A stretch of 64,000 nt of DNA, from assembly GCF_011801145.1 (NCBI RefSeq), contig NZ_CP046172.1, positions 4,402,001-4,466,000 on the forward strand, in the 5' to 3' direction. The position numbers were made by a program, and so were the translations under genes. The notes under the pieces are model-generated. The model saw only the letters and a list, made by a program, of their open reading frames with translations. It was not told the origin of the DNA and made no database searches. Below, piece by piece: positions 59,835 to 64,000 of this stretch; position 1 is the stretch's first letter; the number at the start of each line of letters is the position of its first letter. This stretch comes from Nocardia arthritidis. GTDB taxonomy: Bacteria > Actinomycetota > Actinomycetes > Mycobacteriales > Mycobacteriaceae.

Positions 59835-60784
59835 CGCGCCGCTTCGACGCGGGCGCCCTGCGCGTGCTGGAGCCCGATTTCCGGCGCGCCCCGAGCGCGC
59901 ACAACACCCAGCCGTGGACGCTGGCCTACCGCGACGATTGCATCGAAATCGGCTGGGATCCAGCCCATTCCCTGCCCGCGAGCGATCCGAACGGGCGGGA
60001 TCTGCTGCTCTCGCTCGGCGCGTTCGTCGAATGCTGTCTCATCGTGTGCGCCGACGCCGGATTGTGTGTCGGATTCGAGGCCGATCGGGCCGAGCGACGC
60101 ATCGGATGGTTGGTCCCCGCCGCCTCGCGGTATGAGACATCGTTCACCACCGCCGACATCCGGTGTCGTGCCTCGCATCGAGGCGCATACCTGCCGGGGA
60201 CCATGGACGAGGCCTCGGCGGTTCGCCTCGCCGATATCGCGACCCCGGCCGGACTTCGGCTGCTTCCCGGCGCTGACTTGCGAAAGCTGTTGTACGAGGC
60301 GGATTTCGAGATGTTCGGCAATCCGTCGGTCGTCGGTGAACTGCGGGAGTGGTTGCGGCTCACCCCACACCACCCGAACTACCGCCGGGACGGCCTGACC
60401 GATCGGGCGCTATCCCTTTCCCGCTCGGAGGCGTTCGGGTTGCGGCTGGCCCTCGGCGCGTATCCGGCACTGCGCCGCGCCGGATTGCCGAGACTGCTGG
60501 CCGCCGCATCGCGTGGCCCGCTGGACGACGAGTGCGAGGTGCTCGTCCTCATCGGGCCACCGGACGAGGCGGACACTGTCGCGGTGGGCCGTGTCCTGCT
60601 GCGGATCTGGCTCACCCTATCCCGCGGCGGCTACGCGACCCATCCGCTGAGTCAGCTCATCGATTCGGCACGGACGCGCGAACAGCTCTCTCGCGCAATG
60701 GGAATCGATGATCCGGCGCGCCTGCTGCACATCGCCAGGGTGGGCAGGCCCGCCGCGACGCCCGTTCGATCCCACCGCCGTTGA
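59831..60784 (+). CDS. Acg-like nitroreductase family protein
   Basis: A 317-residue FMN-binding-type protein. RRAPSAHNTQPW (18-29) is the opening motif of the Acg subgroup (M. tuberculosis Acg/Rv2032 and Rv3131), and LSLGAFVECCLIVCADAGL is the matching hydrophobic helix. Acg proteins are two-lobed nitroreductase relatives; some bind FMN without classical reductase activity. It is the last gene of the operon; a long upstream open frame is only the shadow of the preceding genes. It may do a reduction or oxidation at nitrogen, which is inference. Confidence 0.88.
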   Translation: MTRRFDAGALRVLEPDFRRAPSAHNTQPWTLAYRDDCIEIGWDPAHSLPASDPNGRDLLLSLGAFVECCLIVCADAGLCVGFEADRAERRIGWLVPAASRYETSFTTADIRCRASHRGAYLPGTMDEASAVRLADIATPAGLRLLPGADLRKLLYEADFEMFGNPSVVGELREWLRLTPHHPNYRRDGLTDRALSLSRSEAFGLRLALGAYPALRRAGLPRLLAAASRGPLDDECEVLVLIGPPDEADTVAVGRVLLRIWLTLSRGGYATHPLSQLIDSARTREQLSRAMGIDDPARLLHIARVGRPAATPVRSHRR

Positions 60785-60851
60785 TCGGCGCCCGACCCGG
60801 TATCCGAAGACCAGCGCGCGACAGTCTGTGATCCTTCGCCGCCGCGTAGTT

Positions 60852-60865
60852 CGGTGACGTCACCG
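60852..60865. promoter_or_regulatory. 14-bp perfect palindrome upstream of amino acid ABC operon
   Basis: CGGTGACGTCACCG at 60852-60865 is perfectly symmetric and lies 18 bp before the -35 box of the operon. It looks like an operator, of unknown binding protein. Confidence 0.45.
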
Positions 60866-60882
60866 TAAATTTCAACAACCCG

Positions 60883-60911
60883 TTGACCTCTTCAACAGCT
60901 AGAGGTAGCGT
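60883..60911 (+). promoter_or_regulatory. Sigma-70-type promoter of the amino acid ABC operon
   Basis: TTGACC (60883-60888) and TAGCGT (60906-60911) are 17 bp apart, about 30 bp before the ATG at 60942. TTCAACA repeats flank the -35 box. Confidence 0.5.
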
Positions 60912-60941
60912 CGCGGCAAATCTAGAGAGTGGAGGTCCGCG

Positions 60942-61877
60942 ATGTCGCGAAACCTTGCGCTGCGCGGGGCGCTGCTGGCGGGTGTGGTCGGATTTCTTGC
61001 CGCGTGCGGGGGCGGCCCGGACGGCGCGGGGGGTACGTCGCCGGGCGCGGCCGTCGCGGACACCGGAGCGATCATCGGCGCGGTCACCAAGGATCCGGGG
61101 CTGAATGCCGCACTGCCCCAGTCGATCACGCAGTCGGGCACGCTGCGCCTCGCCTCGAACATCCAATCGGCGCCGAACAACTTCTACGCCGCCGACGGTA
61201 AGACCCCGGTCGGCTACGAGGTCGATATCGCCAAGGCCATCGGCGCGAAACTCGGTGTCGGAGTCGGTTATCAGGACATGGCCTTCGGCTCGCTGATCAC
61301 CTCGCTGGAATCCGGCCGCATCGATCTGACCATGGCGGCGATGAACGACACCAAGGCGCGGCAGGAGCAGATCGACTTCGTCGACTACTTCACCTCCGGC
61401 ATCACGATCATGATCCGCAAAGGCAACCCGGACGCCATCGGCGGACCGGATGCGTTGTGCGGCAAAAAGGTCGCGGTGGTGCAGGGCACCAGCCACCAGA
61501 AGTTCGCCGAGGAGCAGAGCGCGAAGTGCGCACAGGCGGGCAGGCCCGCGCTGGAGGTCACCGCGACCGACAGCGACAACCAGAACCAGAATCAGTTGCG
61601 CACCGGCCGGGTCCAGGCCATCCTGAACGACCTGCCCAGCGCGGTCTACATCGCCCGCACCGCGGGTGACGGTAAATACTTCGAGGTGGTGCCGGGTGAG
61701 CCGATCAACGGGGGACCGTACGGGATCGGAGTGCGCAAACAGGATCGGCCGTTGGCCGAGGCGGTGCGAAATGCGTTGAACGCGTTGATATCCGACGGCA
61801 CCTACGGGAAGATCCTGCAAGCCTGGGGTGTGCAGCGGGGTGCGGTCAAGGAGGCCGTGATCAATGGCGGAAGCTGA
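60942..61877 (+). CDS. Polar amino acid ABC transporter substrate-binding lipoprotein (family 3)
   Basis: A 311-residue lipoprotein with lipobox LAAC (Cys22). The mature domain matches the glutamate/arginine-type family 3: SGTLRLASNIQSAPNN, TPVGYEVDIAKAIGAKL, DLTMAAMNDTKARQEQIDFVDYF (split), and GVQR-like end region with ILQAWGV. It binds a polar amino acid outside the membrane. GGAGG precedes the ATG; its stop overlaps the permease start. Confidence 0.93.
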   Translation: MSRNLALRGALLAGVVGFLAACGGGPDGAGGTSPGAAVADTGAIIGAVTKDPGLNAALPQSITQSGTLRLASNIQSAPNNFYAADGKTPVGYEVDIAKAIGAKLGVGVGYQDMAFGSLITSLESGRIDLTMAAMNDTKARQEQIDFVDYFTSGITIMIRKGNPDAIGGPDALCGKKVAVVQGTSHQKFAEEQSAKCAQAGRPALEVTATDSDNQNQNQLRTGRVQAILNDLPSAVYIARTAGDGKYFEVVPGEPINGGPYGIGVRKQDRPLAEAVRNALNALISDGTYGKILQAWGVQRGAVKEAVINGGS

Positions 61878-62739
61878 GCTGCCCATTGTCCGGCTCAGCC
61901 ACTGGGGGCGCTGGGTCGCGGGCGCGGTGATCATCGCGCTGCTGGCGCTGCTCGCCGTCGCACTCGGGAACGCGCAGATCGAATGGCATCGGGTGCCGGA
62001 ATTCCTCTGGTACCGGGTGATGTTCACCGGCCTGGTGAATACCCTTGTGCTGGCGGTGCTTTCGCAGGGCGTCGCGATCGTGCTCGGTGTGCTGATCGCG
62101 CTGCTGCGGCGCAGTGCGAACCCGGTGGCCAGCTGGTTCGCCGCGGGCTACATCTGGCTTTTCCGCGGTCTGCCGGTGCTGCTGCAGATCCTGCTCTGGT
62201 ACAACCTGGCGCTGGTCTTCCCGCAGATCTCCATCCCGTATCTCTTCCACGCCCAGACCAACGTGCTGATCAGCGCGTTCACCGCCGCCTTCCTCGGCCT
62301 GGCGCTGAACGAGAGCGCATATATGGCCGAGATCGTGCGCGCGGGCCTCAACAGCGTGGACAGCGGACAGGCCGAGGCGGCGAAATCGATCGGGATGACG
62401 CCGGCGGTGACGCTGCGCCGAGTGGTGCTGCCGCAGGCCATGCGGGTGATAATCCCGCCCACCGGAAACGATTTCGTCAACATGCTGAAGGGAACGTCGA
62501 TGGCGTCGGTGATCGGCGTAACCGAACTCGTGCACGCGGCCAACAACATTTCGTCCAACAACCTGCTCGTGATGGAGACGCTGATCGCCGCCGCCTGCTG
62601 GTACATGGTCGTGGTGACCGTCGCCGGCATCGGCCAGCACTACCTGGAGCGCGCATACGGCACGGCCGAGCGTGGACCGCTGGTACGTGCCGGAAAGGCC
62701 TTGCGCGGTGCGCCATTGGTGCGGAGCGGCCGTGCCTGA
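61864..62739 (+). CDS. Amino acid ABC transporter permease (HisM/GlnP type)
   Basis: A 291-residue membrane protein with the HisMQ layout. [18 protein letters not shown] is the characteristic RGxPxxxQ segment and [22 protein letters not shown] the EAA loop. It is in the same operon as the binding protein and ATPase; translation is coupled by overlapping ends. A single permease suggests a homodimeric channel. Confidence 0.93.
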   Translation: MAEAELPIVRLSHWGRWVAGAVIIALLALLAVALGNAQIEWHRVPEFLWYRVMFTGLVNTLVLAVLSQGVAIVLGVLIALLRRSANPVASWFAAGYIWLFRGLPVLLQILLWYNLALVFPQISIPYLFHAQTNVLISAFTAAFLGLALNESAYMAEIVRAGLNSVDSGQAEAAKSIGMTPAVTLRRVVLPQAMRVIIPPTGNDFVNMLKGTSMASVIGVTELVHAANNISSNNLLVMETLIAAACWYMVVVTVAGIGQHYLERAYGTAERGPLVRAGKALRGAPLVRSGRA

Positions 62740-63499
62740 ACCACTGCTGCGCGCGGTGCGCGTGCGGAAAAGCTACGGCGCCAACGAAATTCTGCGCGGG
62801 ATAGATCTCGAGGTGTACAAGGGGCAGGTGGTTTGCCTGCTCGGGCCGTCCGGCGCGGGTAAGAGCACCTTCCTGCGCTGTGTGAACCATCTGGAAAGCA
62901 TTGACGGCGGCCAGATCTGGGTCGACGGTGAGCCGATCGGCTTCCGGCTGCGCGGTGGCAAACTCCACGAATTGCGCGAACGCGAGGTGGCGCGCCAGCG
63001 TCGCGATATCGGCATGGTGTTCCAGCGGTTCAACCTCTTCGCGCACCGCACCGCGCTGGAAAACGTTGTCGAAGGACCGATCCGGGTACTCGGCGCGGAT
63101 GCGGACGCCGCGCGGCGGCAAGGTTTGGAGCTGCTCGACCGGGTCGGGCTCGCGGATCGGGCCGACGCCTATCCGGCCCAGTTGTCGGGCGGGCAGCAGC
63201 AGCGGGTGGCGATCGCGAGATCGCTGGCCATGCGCCCCAAGCTCATCCTGTTCGACGAACCCACCTCGGCGCTCGATCCGGAACTGGTCGGCGAGGTGCT
63301 GGAGGTGATGAAGACATTGGCCGACGAGGGGATGACCATGGTCGTCGTGACGCACGAAATGGGTTTCGCGGCGGAGGCCGCGGACGAGGTGGTCTTCATG
63401 GCCGATGGTACGGTCGTCGAAACCGGGCCGCCCGCAACGGTTTTCAGCGAGCCGAAACACGAACGCACCCGGCGGTTCCTCGCCAGGATCCTGCGGTGA
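62732..63499 (+). CDS. Amino acid ABC transporter ATP-binding protein (GlnQ/HisP type)
   Basis: A 255-residue ATPase with a GTG start overlapping the permease gene. Walker A is GPSGAGKST, the Q-loop is [18 protein letters not shown], the signature LSGGQQQR and Walker [13 protein letters not shown], with the switch histidine in VTHEMGFA. MVFQxFNLFxHxTxxxN is typical of polar amino acid transporters. It is coupled to the class-V PLP gene by a GTGA overlap. Confidence 0.95.
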   Translation: MPEPLLRAVRVRKSYGANEILRGIDLEVYKGQVVCLLGPSGAGKSTFLRCVNHLESIDGGQIWVDGEPIGFRLRGGKLHELREREVARQRRDIGMVFQRFNLFAHRTALENVVEGPIRVLGADADAARRQGLELLDRVGLADRADAYPAQLSGGQQQRVAIARSLAMRPKLILFDEPTSALDPELVGEVLEVMKTLADEGMTMVVVTHEMGFAAEAADEVVFMADGTVVETGPPATVFSEPKHERTRRFLARILR

Positions 63500-64000
63500 A
63501 GCCGCAGCGGATCTCGCCGCGCTACCTGCTGCAGTTCGACGAGCCCGCGGGATATCTCGACTTCGCCCGGTTCGGGCCGCCCTCGCACGCCGTGCTGGAC
63601 ACCACCGCGAACCTGCTGCACGAGGCCACCACCGCCGGGCCGTCCACCGTCGACGATCTGATGCGGCAGGAGATCAGGGCCAAGGCGGCCGTCGCCCGGC
63701 TGGCTGGTTCGGACACCGATCACACCGTGCTGCTCCCGCACACCAGCCTCGGCCTGTTCCAGGCGGCGTTCAACTACGGCGGCGAGGTGCTGGTGTCGGC
63801 GGCCGAATTCCCGGCCAACACCTACCCGTGGGCACGCGCCGAGCAGGCGGGGCGGCTGGTCGTGCACCGGTTGACCGGCGGATACGTCACCGCCGACCGG
63901 GTCGCCGCCGCATTGACCGATGACGTCACCACGGTCAGCGTGAGTGCCGTCGATTTCCGCACCGGCTACCGCGCCGACCTCGCCGCGCTGCGCGAGGTGA
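63496..64000 (+). CDS. Class-V aminotransferase-like PLP enzyme, N-terminal part
   Basis: GTG overlaps the ATPase stop, and the frame stays open to the window end (168 codons visible). [17 protein letters not shown] is a start typical of class V aminotransferase/cysteine desulfurase fold enzymes, [18 protein letters not shown] corresponds to the PLP phosphate-binding loop, and EFPANTYPW and [13 protein letters not shown] follow the family pattern. The PLP lysine is beyond the window. Coupling to an amino acid importer suggests it acts on the imported amino acid or a derivative such as a beta-lyase substrate. Confidence 0.88.
   Translation, partial: MKPQRISPRYLLQFDEPAGYLDFARFGPPSHAVLDTTANLLHEATTAGPSTVDDLMRQEIRAKAAVARLAGSDTDHTVLLPHTSLGLFQAAFNYGGEVLVSAAEFPANTYPWARAEQAGRLVVHRLTGGYVTADRVAAALTDDVTTVSVSAVDFRTGYRADLAALREV

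Noticed and set aside
1..64000. tRNA, rRNA, CRISPR array, insertion sequence or prophage
   Set aside because: No cloverleaf-like segment, repeat-spacer series, transposase or phage gene could be recognised by reading; a covariance-model scan would be needed to exclude a small RNA.

Overview
The window looks like chromosome of a mycolic-acid-containing actinomycete, most likely Nocardia or a close relative. The evidence is uniformly high-GC coding sequence, frequent GTG starts, ATGA start/stop overlaps, a DprE1-type decaprenyl-phospho-ribose oxidase, an antigen-85-like esterase, a mycobacterial-type hemophore-related protein, a DUF3558 lipoprotein and an IdeR-type iron box. I see no rRNA or tRNA gene, no CRISPR array, no insertion sequence and no phage genes. 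The species call is inference.

Layout. 1-6118: end of a MOSC protein, a PPOX-fold protein, an M50-like membrane protease, a DprE1-like oxidase, a DUF3558 lipoprotein, a Gfo/Idh oxidoreductase and a DUF4436 protein, then a 587-bp gap. 6706-10752: polyol dehydrogenase plus HAD phosphatase pair, and an MFS exporter co-transcribed with its MarR regulator. 10919-14526: hemophore-like protein, OmpR-type two-component system, and a SRPBCC/MarR operon under a very long palindrome. 14534-17332: a tandemly duplicated heme-oxygenase-fold protein divergent from a P450. 17365-22615: CitA/CitB-like two-component system divergent from an SsuABC/TauABC-type transporter. 22767-31230: alpha/beta hydrolase, a secreted phospholipase C and a purple acid phosphatase facing away from each other across PHO-box-like repeats, an iron-box-controlled siderophore-interacting protein, an MFS/LysR pair and an NlpC/P60 hydrolase. 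31333-42378: LLM flavoprotein, a 1206-residue STAND-type NTPase with a helical-repeat tail, amino acid permease, MFS pump, MDR reductase, a DUF574-type methyltransferase and small membrane proteins. 42582-48517: a complete oligopeptide ABC operon. 48537-54903: methyltransferase, OhrR/Ohr peroxide system, TAP-like peptidase lipoprotein, antigen-85-like esterase, XRE/DUF5753 regulator and a flavin reductase. 55152-60784: five translationally coupled genes (amidohydrolase, PaaK-like adenylating enzyme, small alpha/beta-barrel-like protein, GNAT-like protein, Acg-like nitroreductase) with no recognisable named pathway. 60942-64000: polar amino acid ABC transporter coupled to a class-V PLP enzyme that runs off the window.

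The best candidate for an undescribed system is the five-gene block at 55152-60784: every junction is a start/stop overlap and the enzyme set suggests activation, transfer and flavin redox chemistry on a small carboxylic acid. Second-rank candidates are the STAND NTPase (32383-36003), the duplicated heme-oxygenase-fold/P450 pair (14534-17332), the DprE1 homologue with serine at the benzothiazinone-target cysteine position, and the bidirectional PHO-box region between two secreted phosphatases.
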